A program made the translations under genes and the position numbers. Positions 38,040-47,253 of a DNA stretch of 64,000 bases are shown one piece after another. The stretch spans positions 2,440,501 through 2,504,500 of the forward strand of contig CATQHT010000003.1 of NCBI GenBank assembly GCA_958296045.1, in the 5' to 3' direction. The notes under the pieces are model-generated. The model did not search any database and was not told where the DNA came from. It worked only from the letters and a program-made list of their open reading frames with translations. The number at the start of each line of letters is the position of its first letter. The first letter of the stretch is position 1. This stretch comes from Rhodothermales bacterium (GTDB taxonomy: Bacteria; Bacteroidota; Rhodothermia; Rhodothermales; Bin80).

Positions 38040-38165
38040 ATGACAAGGAAAACCGAGCTCGAGGGCTTCAAGTTTGTGCCAAGCGCTGTCGGCTGCCATT
38101 ATTCACTTCGACGCGCGGCTAGGTTCGCGCCGAGTCGGACCGCTTGGCGCGCGGGAGACGCGTGA
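38040..38165 (+). CDS. Possible 41-residue leader gene of cluster 2
   Basis: A short frame (MTRKTELEGFKF...RAGDA) that ends in TGATG, sharing one base with the start of the GIY-YIG gene. The coupling and the AT-rich TATTATATAGG stretch upstream (about 38001) make it a plausible first gene of the plus-strand cluster, but I recognise no family, and chance is possible. Confidence 0.3.
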   Translation: MTRKTELEGFKFVPSAVGCHYSLRRAARFAPSRTAWRAGDA

Positions 38166-38665
38166 TGACTATGGTATCCGCCGAACGCGCGAAAGGAATG
38201 GGAGCGCGCCCCGCTGAACTCACAATCGAAGCCGACGCGCTTCAAAGATACGAGTACTCGTTCCGCCTCTCGCTGGAGTTGTGGAGGCGGTATAGGGGGC
38301 CAGACGATCTTAGGTGGGAGTGTGTCCCCTTTCGCAGATCCGATTGGGAGTCCATTCCGAAATACCCAGGTGTATACGCTTTCTGTGTCCGCCCAATGAT
38401 TGGTGGGAATCTGTGCGGATCCTATGTGCTATATGTAGGCAAGACTGACCGCAGTCTGCGTACGCGCTGCCGCGAGTATCTAAGGAATATAGAAGCTGAC
38501 AGAGAACGTCCCAAGCTGCTGAGAATGCTGCGTCTCTTCTCTGGCAGTGACCACCTTCAGTTCTGTTACGCCGTCGTTACCGAATCCAGTCCTACTTCAA
38601 TTGAGAAGTTTCTTCTTGAAGCCACTGTTCCACCTGCCTGCACTACATTCCCGGCATCTGTCTGA
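38165..38665 (+). CDS. GIY-YIG-like nuclease-domain protein of cluster 2
   Basis: A 166-residue protein (ATG 38165; ATG 38144 is an alternative). After an N-terminal helical region the GIY-YIG pattern appears as YPGVYAF (GIY position), then YVLYVGKTDRSLRTRCREYL (YIG position plus the conserved Arg region). EKFLLEATVPP near the C-terminus can supply the catalytic Glu. It is followed after 30 bases by the DndB-like gene and stands first among the recognisable genes of a sulfur-modification cluster. It may act as a modification-dependent nuclease, or its domain may only bind DNA. The match is by motif only. Confidence 0.62.
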   Translation: MTMVSAERAKGMGARPAELTIEADALQRYEYSFRLSLELWRRYRGPDDLRWECVPFRRSDWESIPKYPGVYAFCVRPMIGGNLCGSYVLYVGKTDRSLRTRCREYLRNIEADRERPKLLRMLRLFSGSDHLQFCYAVVTESSPTSIEKFLLEATVPPACTTFPASV

Positions 38666-38695
38666 TCTGCGGTGAATGCCTATTAAGGAGACTCG

Positions 38696-39946
38696 ATGAT
38701 ACATCAGGAGCTGCTCATACCCGCGCTGCGTGCGAAGATGGGTGATTGGATCTACTTTGTTGCCTCTATGACGCTGCAAGACTTCACGCAGCGGGTGACC
38801 ACCGCTAGCGCCTTCCATAGGTCTGAACATCTTAATAAGCTTATTCAACGCTCGCTCAGTTTACGGGAATGGGACATTGCTGAGTACCTTCTCTCGCAGC
38901 CGCAGCGCCTCTTTGGTGCTCTAGTAGTTGGGGTCTACGGTGGCGCCCCTGAATGGCTCGAGGTCGAAATCCAAGAAGATGCACGTCCGTGGGACGATGG
39001 AAATGAGCGCCTAGATGGCGCCATAGGACTTCTGCGCCTATCTGGCTCTGAACAGCTATTTGCGCTAGATGGGCAGCACCGAATGGTAGGAGCAAAGCGG
39101 GCGCTCGCGACCGACCCAGACCTCGGCAAAGATGAGGTGGCCGTCATCTTTGTAGGGCACTCAACAGATCAGGCTGGGCTCGAGAGAACCCGGCGCCTTT
39201 TCAGCACGCTGAACCGGTACGCGAAGCCGGTCTCTAAGCGCGACATCATTGCGCTCGATGAGGATGATGCTGTCGCTATCGTGACTCGACAATTGGTTGA
39301 AAGCCATCCGCTGTTTTCGGACCGGGTATCTCTAGGGAAGACGAAGGCTGTAAGCGTAGCTGATAAAACAAGCCTTACATCGATCGTTGCTCTGTATGAT
39401 TGTGTTGAAATGGTCCTCAAGCTCAATCCGGCGTGGAAACCTAATCACAAGAAGTTTCGTCCTGATGAAGATACACTGAACGATCTTATTCAACATTGCG
39501 AGGACTACTGGAATATCATGATGGACGAGCATGATGTTCTGCGAGCGTATGTCAATGAACCAAGAGGGAATAACCCGGCCCAGCGCTTTCGGGGACGGCA
39601 TGGTGGACACATGCTCTTTCGGCCGATTGGAATTCTAGTACACACGTGGGTTGTGTTTTCACTTTGCGCGAAGGAAGGAATGGACACGCGGGAAGCAATC
39701 AGGCGCCTAACGAGGGTTCCACTGAAGCTGGCCGAGGCCCCATGGTCGGGACTGCTATGGAACAGGGAAAACCAGCGGATGATTACATCTCCAGAAGCAC
39801 AACGAGTGGCCAAGCGGCTTATCTACAACTGTGTGGGTGGCGCCCTTAGACACCTAAAGACGGATGAGGCCAAGCTACGAAAAGAGCTAGCCGGTCTGCT
39901 CAACAAGCTCCCCGAAGACGTCGAGCTTCCTCAGTACCCTGCGTAG
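38696..39946 (+). CDS. dndB: DndB-like DGQHR-domain protein
   Basis: A 416-residue protein with the hallmark FALDGQHRMVGAKRAL at about residues 122-137, followed by RRLFSTLNRYAKPVSKRDIIALDEDD, the region shared by DndB and other DGQHR proteins. In Dnd systems DndB binds its own promoter region and restrains modification; the fold is related to ParB-like NTPases. An AAGGAG six bases before the ATG is one of the few good ribosome sites in the window. It is placed upstream of ssp-type genes rather than dndCDE, an unusual pairing. Frame intact. Confidence 0.82.
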   Translation: MIHQELLIPALRAKMGDWIYFVASMTLQDFTQRVTTASAFHRSEHLNKLIQRSLSLREWDIAEYLLSQPQRLFGALVVGVYGGAPEWLEVEIQEDARPWDDGNERLDGAIGLLRLSGSEQLFALDGQHRMVGAKRALATDPDLGKDEVAVIFVGHSTDQAGLERTRRLFSTLNRYAKPVSKRDIIALDEDDAVAIVTRQLVESHPLFSDRVSLGKTKAVSVADKTSLTSIVALYDCVEMVLKLNPAWKPNHKKFRPDEDTLNDLIQHCEDYWNIMMDEHDVLRAYVNEPRGNNPAQRFRGRHGGHMLFRPIGILVHTWVVFSLCAKEGMDTREAIRRLTRVPLKLAEAPWSGLLWNRENQRMITSPEAQRVAKRLIYNCVGGALRHLKTDEAKLRKELAGLLNKLPEDVELPQYPA

Positions 39947-40121
39947 CCCCTGCCCTCTACTTCCAATATCTCCCTTTATAAGGTGACTGTTTTCTGTTTG
40001 TACACGGGTATGCTTGGGAGGACATCCCGGGATACTGGTCATTCTTCGCGGCGAGTTGTCGATGTTGAAAGCGTTGGCATCGGTCCACCGCGATGGAAGC
40101 CGATCGTAGCTGAGGAAGGCA

Positions 40122-40439
40122 GTGAGTGACGCGTACGGGTTGTACGATGCGCGCGGCTGCAAGCACCTGCTGGGGTGCGTGATGGCGCTGTATATGCTGG
40201 GTAATGAGGGTAAGGTTACGCTGGCGACGCCGAAGCGTGATCTTTCCAAGAGTCGTGGTACTAGGTTGTTAGAAGCGGCAGAGCCGGCAGCGGAGGATGT
40301 GCCTGCTGATTTGAGGCAGACTCGGGATTTGGAGATTGTGCCGGTGGAGAATGGTGCCTATCGTGTGGTATGGAATACACTTATGGACCGGGAGCATCCG
40401 TGGGGGACGACTACTCTTGCAGGGGCACAGCTGCGCTAA
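40122..40439 (+). pseudogene. Fragment of a DUF4338 (DruA-type) protein
   Basis: A 105-residue frame with the DUF4338 order: a Cys-Lys start (RGCKHLLGCVMAL), GNEGKVTLATPKR (matching the G-x-I-x-LP segment), and VWNTLMDREHPWGTTTLAGAQLR (matching W-N-x-L-x-x-R-Y-H-Y-L-G ... G-A-Q-L-R-Y). It ends exactly where the conserved Tyr should be. The rest of the family domain is absent downstream, so this is a truncated remnant. DUF4338 occurs both in Druantia defence (DruA) and in transposon-associated proteins; I cannot tell which. Confidence 0.5.
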
Positions 40440-40847
40440 CAGATACCGAGCGCACATAAGTATCTGGAGGGGCGGTCGGCTATTCCCGCGCTGCGCTGTA
40501 TTTGAAGCCCCGGGGGCGTGGATGGCCTGAAGTCATAAGTTGCGCGGGCGAGCACCCGAAGCGTGCGGTGAGCCTGTGTAGTTTTCTGCTTCACCCGGTT
40601 TTGTTTTCTTTGGTATCATGGGGGTTATGCGGTGTTGGGGAGAGCGGACAGACCACACTAGTGACGCCTTGAGCTCCCCCTGTAAAATGTGGCTGTCTGT
40701 TCGCCCGGGACTAGAGGCTCGCTTGGGCGGGTCCTTTTAGGCATCGGGTGTTTGGGGGAGGCAGGAGTGCTGCTATGCCAAGTCCGCCAAGCTGCTGTCG
40801 GGGGCATGCCAATTCGCTGTGTTCGGAACGGACTAGGGTAAACTCCA
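40440..40847. other. Gene-free region between the DUF4338 remnant and sspB
   Basis: Contains T-rich sequence (TTTTGTTTTCTTTGG, about 40600) and no credible frame. It separates the GIY-YIG/DndB pair from the sspBCD-A genes, so a promoter for the latter may lie here, but I could not identify one. Confidence 0.45.
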
Positions 40848-41780
40848 ATGACCATCCGGTATCGATTTAGCGGCCACGAAACCTTCCCTTTTCGGTATCT
40901 CTGGCCACAGAAGGGCGTACGGGGACTTACGGATAACCCTAGCCTGTTCTTCCGCGAGAACGCCATTGTGCGGCTCGGGGTTGGCAAGAACATGGTCTCC
41001 TCGATACGCTTCTGGTGCTAAGCGCTGGGTCTGGCGGAAGTCAATGGGCGCACCCGGATCGCAGCGCCCACGGAGCTGGGGCGGAAACTCTTCGGCGAGT
41101 GTGGATGGGATCCGTATCTAGAGGATCCAGGTACACTTTGGCTACTTCATTGGCAGCTTGTGAATTCTCCAGAAATCGCATCGACATGGTCACTGGTGTT
41201 CACTGACTGGCAAAAGGATGCATTTACCCGAAAGGAACTCGTTAAGTGGCTGGCGAGAATCGCCAAACAGCGCACCAAACAGCGTACGTCTCTGAATTCG
41301 CTGACGCGCGATGTGGACATGTTTATTCGCACCTACGTTCAATCAGACACCCAGTCGCGGCGAGCAATAGAGGACACCTTCGATTGCCCCGTCTCCGAAC
41401 TTGGCCTCCTTCGCAGAGTCGACCGCGACTTGTACTGTTTCAACCGCGGAGTTAAGCCAAACCTCCCGGTGGAAATCCTTGCTTATGCGCTTGTCAGGTA
41501 TTGGGACACGCAAGTCAGGGCGCAAGAGACTCTCACCTTCGATCGTGTTTTGTTCGGTATGGGGTCGATCGGCTCCGCTTTTCAACTCTCCGCCGTGGGC
41601 CTCGCGATGCACCTCGAAACGCTTCCCGCTTGGGCTGGGTTCGACTACGACGAGACCGGCGGCTTACGCCTGCTCATTCGGCGCGAGCAAGCGAGGTCGG
41701 GGGCTCCAATTCATTTACTCGAGCGGTACTACGCGGCACAAACAAGCTACGACGGTTCGGCAACCGAGATGTCTGCATGA
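40848..41780 (+). pseudogene. sspB: SspB-like DUF4007 protein with an ochre codon at position 58
   Basis: Starting at ATG 40848, residues 8-57 show the DUF4007 signature: FSGHETFPFRY, then FFRENAIVRLGVGKNMV and SSIRFWC. TAA at 41019-41021 follows. In the same frame translation then continues as ALGLAEVNGRTRIAAPTELG to the end at 41780, for 310 codons in all. No other lesion is seen. The stop is one base from CAA (Gln). SspB is the DNA nickase of the SspABCD single-strand phosphorothioation system. The remaining 3' frame could restart at GTG 41160, but would lack the signature. The 3' end overlaps sspC by ATGA. Confidence 0.82.
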
Positions 41781-44700
41781 AGGCGCCCCGTCTCTCAGAA
41801 ATGATCTCAGTTCGAGGTCGTTTCCACCGCTCAGTCAATGTTCCGCGGGACTGGCGCCTCGCTGAGGATCGGACGGGCTACATCGTTACGCCCACGATCG
41901 GCGAGCTCTCCGAGCGGATGGTCAATGATTTGCAGGATCTGCGAGGTATCCGCAGTTGGTCGATCACGGGCCCTTACGGCTCCGGGAAATCGGCCTTCGC
42001 GCTCTTTCTCGCGGACCTACTTGCTACGAAGTACCCCACGCATACCGTCGGACAAGTGATCAGGAAGGAGTCCTCGCTCCCTTACGAAGCATTTGTCCCC
42101 GTACTGCTTGTGGCGGAGCGAAATCCGCTCCGCCACGCTCTATTGCACTCTTTGGCCGATGCGGTGGACGAGATTTCGCCGTCCCTTGCTGATGAAGTCC
42201 GGGCCTACTCTTCAGCATCAGGGGCGAATATTGCCCAGCTGCTCGCCACAGTGGCTGCCACCGTGCAGTCACATGGCCGCGGTGGCTTACTGGTAATTGT
42301 AGACGAACTCGGCAAGTTCTTGGAATTCGCGGAAGCGAATCCAAGTGAAGGGGATGTCTTCCTGCTTCAGCAGATCGCAGAGGAAGCGCAGCGTTCGGAG
42401 GTACCGATCCTGTTTGTGACGATCCTGCACAGCGGATTCGCCGATTACTTACCACCAACCGATGAGATTCGGCGGATCGAGTGGCAGAAGATCCAAGGCC
42501 GGTTCCGTGACGTGGCCTTCCAACTGCCCGCGGAGCAAATGATAGGACTAATCGCGCAGGCTATTGAGTCGCGCGCACCGGGGGCACTAGTCGAGGCTTG
42601 GGCGCAAGAGATCGAGCGGGTTACTCGGAAGGTGGGCGCTTTGGCCAAAGCCGCACGGCAAATACCAGTCGAGCTACTCCACGGCTGCGCACCGCTTCAC
42701 CCCGTCACAACTCTCTTGCTTTGGCCATTGTTCCGATCGAAGGTAGCCCAGAACGAGCGGTCCCTTTTCGCGTTTCTCACCAGCGGTGAGGGATTCGGCT
42801 TCCAGGACTACCTTCGCCGGACGGAGTGGAACGGCGAAGACGTGCCTTTCCTGCGTCCGGCGTGGTTGCACGACTATATCCTCTGGGCCCTCGGTGCGCG
42901 GGCATTCATGGGTGACCGCGCCGCTGCTTGGGCGCACATCGAAAACGGGATCCGCAGACTCCCGCCTAACACTCCAGCGGGCACCGAAGACGTGCTCAAA
43001 GCGCTGGGCCTACTAAGTATGTACGGAAGTGGCGTAGGGCTTACGGCCTCTAAGGACGTCATAGATGTGGCCGTGGGCTTCGATAGCGGAGCAGCATTAG
43101 AAACGCTGAGGGGATGCTCGCTCGTAGTATACCGTGGCTACGCCGGTGGTTATGCACTGTGGGAGGGATCTGACTTCGACCCCAATGCGGCGTTTGCTGC
43201 AGCTCGGCACCGTGTGGGTTTCGGGGACATTGTCGCACGCCTCAAGCGATCGCTATCTCTCCGGCCCGTGGTGGCGCGACGCCACTACGCGGAAACCGGA
43301 ACGCTACGGTTTCTGGAGGTCGATATCGTACCTGCAGATACCCGGAATGTGATCGAAGCGCTTGATAAGTCTACTCCTTCGGATGGGCGAGTTGTGTACG
43401 CGATTCCGGGTGGCGACGAACCTTGGAAAACCGTCGTTGAGCAGGTTCGGGTGACGACAGTGGGGGACAAGCGGTTGCTACGGATCGTCGCCGTCCCTAA
43501 ATCGTTCGCAAACATTGAACGAGCGCTCATGGGGGTTGAGTGCTGGGCGTGGGTTCTCGAAAACACCCCGGAGCTACGGGGCGACCAGGTGGCACGGCAC
43601 GAGGTCCGATCACGCCATACCGTGGCCTTGGAGTTGCTCGAGCGGCTAGTTGGGCAGCTGTTTGGGCTCGCAGGATCTCACTTCCAGCCCGCCCTGTCGG
43701 CGTGGGTTGCAGGCGGAGAGATTCAAGAGATTCGCTCCGCGCGTCACTTCCAGCGCTGGATTTCACAACGCTGTGCCCGTGTCTTCTGGTCGGCACCTAC
43801 CGTTCATAACGAGCTCATCAACCGACGAATACTGTCCTCGGCTGCCGCCGCTGGACGCCGCAATCTCCTTCGATGCATGGTAGAAAGAGCGCACGAGCCG
43901 CGCTTGGGGATTAAGGGGACACCGGCCGCCGCGAGCATGTACGAGGCGATACTTCGGAAGGGCGAATTCCATCGAGAGGCAGAGAGCCGATGGTTGCTAG
44001 GTGCCCCAAGCGGAGATTGGCGTCCCGCCTGGGACAAGGGGCTCGCCTTTCTGGAGGGGACGAGAGCTGCGCGCCGGTCCTTCAACGAACTCCTGGACCA
44101 ACTGCGTAGTCCACCGTTCGGAATTCTCGACGGAGTTCTCCCGGTATTGGTCACTGCTTTGCTAATAGTACACGGTGAAGAGGTAGCGCTATACGAAGAC
44201 GGCGTATTCATCCCGCAAATCCGCATCGAGGTCATCGAAAGGCTCGTGCGCAGTCCCAAAACGTTCGAGATCCAAAGCCACCGTCTGGATTCTAGGCAGG
44301 TTTCCGCACTCCAAGCCCTCCATACCGTCTTTGCCCAAGGCGATGCGGAGGCGATCAGGGTCGATGCTGCTGACCTGTTGCCCGTCGTTAAGACGTTGAT
44401 CAGTTTTGTCGTTAAACTGCATCCCTTTGTGAGAAAGACGAAGGACCTCGATCCGGCTGAAGCTGCTACGGTGCGAGACCGACTTCTTGATGCCCGAGAC
44501 CCGCGAGCGCTCATGTTCGAGGAGTTACCCGAGGCGGTTGGCATCACGCTGGAGAGTAGAGGAAATGTCGTCGTGTTCGCGAGGCGGCTCCACCAAAGCC
44601 TCAGGGAGCTTGCGCAGGCGTACCCACGGCTCTTGGACGAAATCGAAACACTACTGCGAGAGATGTTTGGGCTAAAAGGTCCAGCTGTCAAGGCACGGGC

Positions 44701-45175
44701 AGACTTGGCTGCGCGCGCGCGTCCTTTGGCTGAGCTCACTGGTGACGGACGATTAGGGTTGTTCGTGCGCGAGGCTGCCTCCAACGACTCGGACCGTGAC
44801 TGGCGCGAGACCCTCGGGCGCGTGCTCCAAGGCGGACTGCCGCCCACGCACTGGTCGGACCGAGACCTAACGTTGTTCCGCGTGCGTCTCCGGGAGGTTG
44901 CTGGCGAGTTCGCCCGGCTTGAAGAAGTCGCCACCGAGCGCGGGAAGAACGAAACCAATCGAGTTCTAAGGATCGGGATTCTTGACGGTGTCTACGCTGA
45001 GTACCGCCACATCATCACCATGGACGAGGCCCGCTCGTCGGATGTATTTGAACTTGCGGCGCAATTGGAAAGGGCGCTTCGGTCGAACGGAGGCAAAGGC
45101 TCGCCCCGCGTGTGCTTGGCCGCCCTCGCGGATGTTGCTAAACGTTTACTAGGAAGCGAAGAGGCAGTGAGGTGA
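41777..45175 (+). CDS. sspC: SspC-like large P-loop ATPase
   Basis: A 1,132-residue protein starting at ATG 41777. The open frame continues upstream but is overlapped by sspB. N-terminal RGRFHRSVNVPRDW precedes Walker A TGPYGSGKSAFALFLADLL (about residues 64-82) and Walker B LVIVDELGKFLEFA (about 172-185), the arrangement of SspC/BrxC-like ATPases. The long C-terminal part has no domain I can name. In SspABCD systems SspC is an ATPase needed for sulfur incorporation. Coupled on both sides (ATGA upstream, GTGA downstream), intact. Confidence 0.82.
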   Translation: MKAPRLSEMISVRGRFHRSVNVPRDWRLAEDRTGYIVTPTIGELSERMVNDLQDLRGIRSWSITGPYGSGKSAFALFLADLLATKYPTHTVGQVIRKESSLPYEAFVPVLLVAERNPLRHALLHSLADAVDEISPSLADEVRAYSSASGANIAQLLATVAATVQSHGRGGLLVIVDELGKFLEFAEANPSEGDVFLLQQIAEEAQRSEVPILFVTILHSGFADYLPPTDEIRRIEWQKIQGRFRDVAFQLPAEQMIGLIAQAIESRAPGALVEAWAQEIERVTRKVGALAKAARQIPVELLHGCAPLHPVTTLLLWPLFRSKVAQNERSLFAFLTSGEGFGFQDYLRRTEWNGEDVPFLRPAWLHDYILWALGARAFMGDRAAAWAHIENGIRRLPPNTPAGTEDVLKALGLLSMYGSGVGLTASKDVIDVAVGFDSGAALETLRGCSLVVYRGYAGGYALWEGSDFDPNAAFAAARHRVGFGDIVARLKRSLSLRPVVARRHYAETGTLRFLEVDIVPADTRNVIEALDKSTPSDGRVVYAIPGGDEPWKTVVEQVRVTTVGDKRLLRIVAVPKSFANIERALMGVECWAWVLENTPELRGDQVARHEVRSRHTVALELLERLVGQLFGLAGSHFQPALSAWVAGGEIQEIRSARHFQRWISQRCARVFWSAPTVHNELINRRILSSAAAAGRRNLLRCMVERAHEPRLGIKGTPAAASMYEAILRKGEFHREAESRWLLGAPSGDWRPAWDKGLAFLEGTRAARRSFNELLDQLRSPPFGILDGVLPVLVTALLIVHGEEVALYEDGVFIPQIRIEVIERLVRSPKTFEIQSHRLDSRQVSALQALHTVFAQGDAEAIRVDAADLLPVVKTLISFVVKLHPFVRKTKDLDPAEAATVRDRLLDARDPRALMFEELPEAVGITLESRGNVVVFARRLHQSLRELAQAYPRLLDEIETLLREMFGLKGPAVKARADLAARARPLAELTGDGRLGLFVREAASNDSDRDWRETLGRVLQGGLPPTHWSDRDLTLFRVRLREVAGEFARLEEVATERGKNETNRVLRIGILDGVYAEYRHIITMDEARSSDVFELAAQLERALRSNGGKGSPRVCLAALADVAKRLLGSEEAVR

Positions 45176-45993
45176 CAGAATTGAAGACTGAACGGCGTCA
45201 CATTGTGCTTGTATCCGGGGGAAAGGACAGTACCGCACTCGCGCTCTGGCTGAGGAAGCACCGCCCCGACATGGAGGTGGAGTATGTGTTTTGCGATACT
45301 CACAAGGAGCTCCCTGAGACGTACGAGTACCTCGCGCGCATCGAGGCATACCTCGGTAAGCCGGTAACACGGCTGTGCTCTGGGCTTGGAGAGAGAGGTT
45401 TCGACCACTGGCTTAAGATCTACGGCGACTACCTTCCCGCCCCGAATATGCGCTGGTGCACACGTAAGTTGAAAATCGAGCCCTTCGAAGATTATGTAGG
45501 CGAGGATCCCGTGTATCTCTATGTCGGCATCCGGGCAGACGAGCACCGTGAAGGGTATGTCTCGACCAAACCGAACGTCACGCCAATCTACCCGTTCCGT
45601 GAAGAAGGAATTACGAAGGAGGATGTGTTCCGTATTCTGGAGGAGTCGGGTGTGGGTCTGCCCAAGTACTACCAATGGCGGACTCGATCCGGGTGCTTTT
45701 TCTGTTTCTTCCAGCGGAAGAGCGAGTGGGTAGGCCTGACGGAAAATCATCCAGACCTTTTCGAGATGGCGAAGGCGTACGAGAAGCCAGAAGAGGGGTT
45801 CACCTGGGTGCAGGGCGAGCCTCTCGACACCTTCCAAGATCCTGAGCGTGTCCAGGAAATCCGCAAAAAGGAAGCGGAGCGGAAAGCGCGGATTGCGGCG
45901 CGGCGCAAACCCCGCAATCTTGCCGAAGCCTTCGGCTTCGTGGAATCCGACGATGAGGATGAACCCAGCGGGTGCCTGATATGCCATCTGTAA
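45172..45993 (+). CDS. sspD: SspD-like PP-loop sulfurtransferase (PAPS reductase family)
   Basis: A 273-residue PP-loop enzyme with GTG start. The ATP loop is VSGGKDSTALALWL (residues 14-27), followed by DTHKELPETYEYL, NMRWCTRKLKIEPFE, and a Cys pair in RSGCFFCFFQRKSEW; ICH near the end (SGCLICHL) adds Cys/His. It is much shorter than the DndC of cluster 1 and matches the SspD/DndC-like protein of SspABCD. It activates backbone phosphate and passes sulfur from SspA. The frame is intact. Confidence 0.85.
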   Translation: MTELKTERRHIVLVSGGKDSTALALWLRKHRPDMEVEYVFCDTHKELPETYEYLARIEAYLGKPVTRLCSGLGERGFDHWLKIYGDYLPAPNMRWCTRKLKIEPFEDYVGEDPVYLYVGIRADEHREGYVSTKPNVTPIYPFREEGITKEDVFRILEESGVGLPKYYQWRTRSGCFFCFFQRKSEWVGLTENHPDLFEMAKAYEKPEEGFTWVQGEPLDTFQDPERVQEIRKKEAERKARIAARRKPRNLAEAFGFVESDDEDEPSGCLICHL

Positions 45994-46032
45994 GCCCACG
46001 GCCCGTTACAGCTTGGCTGGCAAAATCGTGAA

Positions 46033-47253
46033 ATGGTACGGCTACCAGAGCGGACGCATAGCGTCTACCTAGACTATCACGCTTCCACACCTTGCGACCC
46101 GCGCGTTGTCGAGGCTATGCTGCCGTACTTCGCCGACACCTGCGCCAATCCGGCGAGCAGCATCCACATGGATGGTCGCAAGGCTGCCCAAGCTGTGGAG
46201 ACCGCCCGGCAGCAAGTGGCCGCCTCAATCGGTGCGGAGCCGCACGACATTGTCTTCACGAGCGGAGCCACTGAGAGCAACAACCTTGCCATACTAGGCT
46301 CTGCCCGCGCCTCATCCTGCGGGCGAATGCGCATTCTGGCCGGGGCGATTGAGCACAAATCGGTGCTAGCTCCTTGTCGGAGCTTACGGCACCAAGGGTT
46401 CGATGTTGAGATCATCCCTGTAGCGCGCGATGGACAAATCGACCTTCACGCTCTTACCGACATGCTCGACAAACGCACATTCCTAGTCAGTGTGCAGGCC
46501 GTGAACAACGAGATCGGGACAATCCAACCGATGTCTGAGATCTGTGAGCTAGTCCACGCATACGGGGCGCTACTCCATTGCGACGCCGCGCAGGCACTTG
46601 GCCGGATTGCCATCACCGTTGGTAGCTCAGGTGTGGACCTCCTCTCCCTTAGTGGACATAAGTGCTATGGCCCCAAGGGCATAGGGGCGCTGTACGTTCG
46701 TGGTGGGGTACGGAACGCGCCATTGGAATCCCTCGTGTACGGTGGGGGACAGGAGTACAATGTTCGCTCTGGCACCTTGAATGTGCCCGGCATCGTCGGG
46801 CTCGGGGCAGCAGCAGAACTCGCTGAGGGAGAGCGGCGGTCCGATTCGTGCAGAATCGAGCAATTGCGTGACTGTTTTGAGCATCAGGTAATCTCGGCAA
46901 TTCCGACGGCACATCGGAACGGCGCGGTCGGCGCGCGTGTGGCTGGCAATTCCTCGCTTACCCTTCCGGGGATCGAAGTGGAGGCGCTCGTTGCCCGACT
47001 CGGCGATGTTCTCTGTAGTACCGGTGCGGCCTGTGCCTTGGGGGCGCCCGAGCCCTCACACGTCCTTACGGCCATTGGACTCACGCGTGCGGACGCCTAC
47101 AGTACTTTGCGAATCGGATTCGGCCGCTTCAGTACTCAAGACGACACTTCCTACGCGGCCCTAGGCCTAGTTCGTACAGTCGAGGCTATCGGCCGAGCCA
47201 CGCTGGCCGCGAAGAGACGCATCTTGGGAGAATATACCCACCTTATTCATTAG
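46033..47253 (+). CDS. sspA: Cysteine desulfurase of cluster 2 (SspA-type)
   Basis: A 406-residue class V PLP enzyme. Motifs are VYLDYHASTPCDPRVV, TSGATESNNLAILG, LSLSGHKCYGPKGIGAL (PLP Lys) and CSTGAACALGAPEPSHVL, with the persulfide Cys at about residue 334. In the first block TPCDP replaces the TPVDP of the cluster 1 enzyme. It lies 39 bases after sspD. In known SspABCD operons sspA is usually first; here it is last. Frame intact. Confidence 0.9.
   Translation: MVRLPERTHSVYLDYHASTPCDPRVVEAMLPYFADTCANPASSIHMDGRKAAQAVETARQQVAASIGAEPHDIVFTSGATESNNLAILGSARASSCGRMRILAGAIEHKSVLAPCRSLRHQGFDVEIIPVARDGQIDLHALTDMLDKRTFLVSVQAVNNEIGTIQPMSEICELVHAYGALLHCDAAQALGRIAITVGSSGVDLLSLSGHKCYGPKGIGALYVRGGVRNAPLESLVYGGGQEYNVRSGTLNVPGIVGLGAAAELAEGERRSDSCRIEQLRDCFEHQVISAIPTAHRNGAVGARVAGNSSLTLPGIEVEALVARLGDVLCSTGAACALGAPEPSHVLTAIGLTRADAYSTLRIGFGRFSTQDDTSYAALGLVRTVEAIGRATLAAKRRILGEYTHLIH

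Noticed and set aside
38165..38665. GIY-YIG protein as UvrC-type repair enzyme or homing nuclease
   Set aside because: Too short for UvrC, no helix-hairpin-helix domain, no intron context, and placed at the head of a defence cluster.
40122..40439. Functional Druantia system
   Set aside because: Only a third of a DUF4338 domain is present and no large DruE-type helicase or other Druantia genes are seen.
41019..41021. Recoding of stop codons as Gln (TAA in sspB, TAG in SNF2)
   Set aside because: Both genes lie in an island full of other lesions, the intact genes here end in the same stop codons, and no recoding signal was seen. Simple C-to-T mutations explain both.
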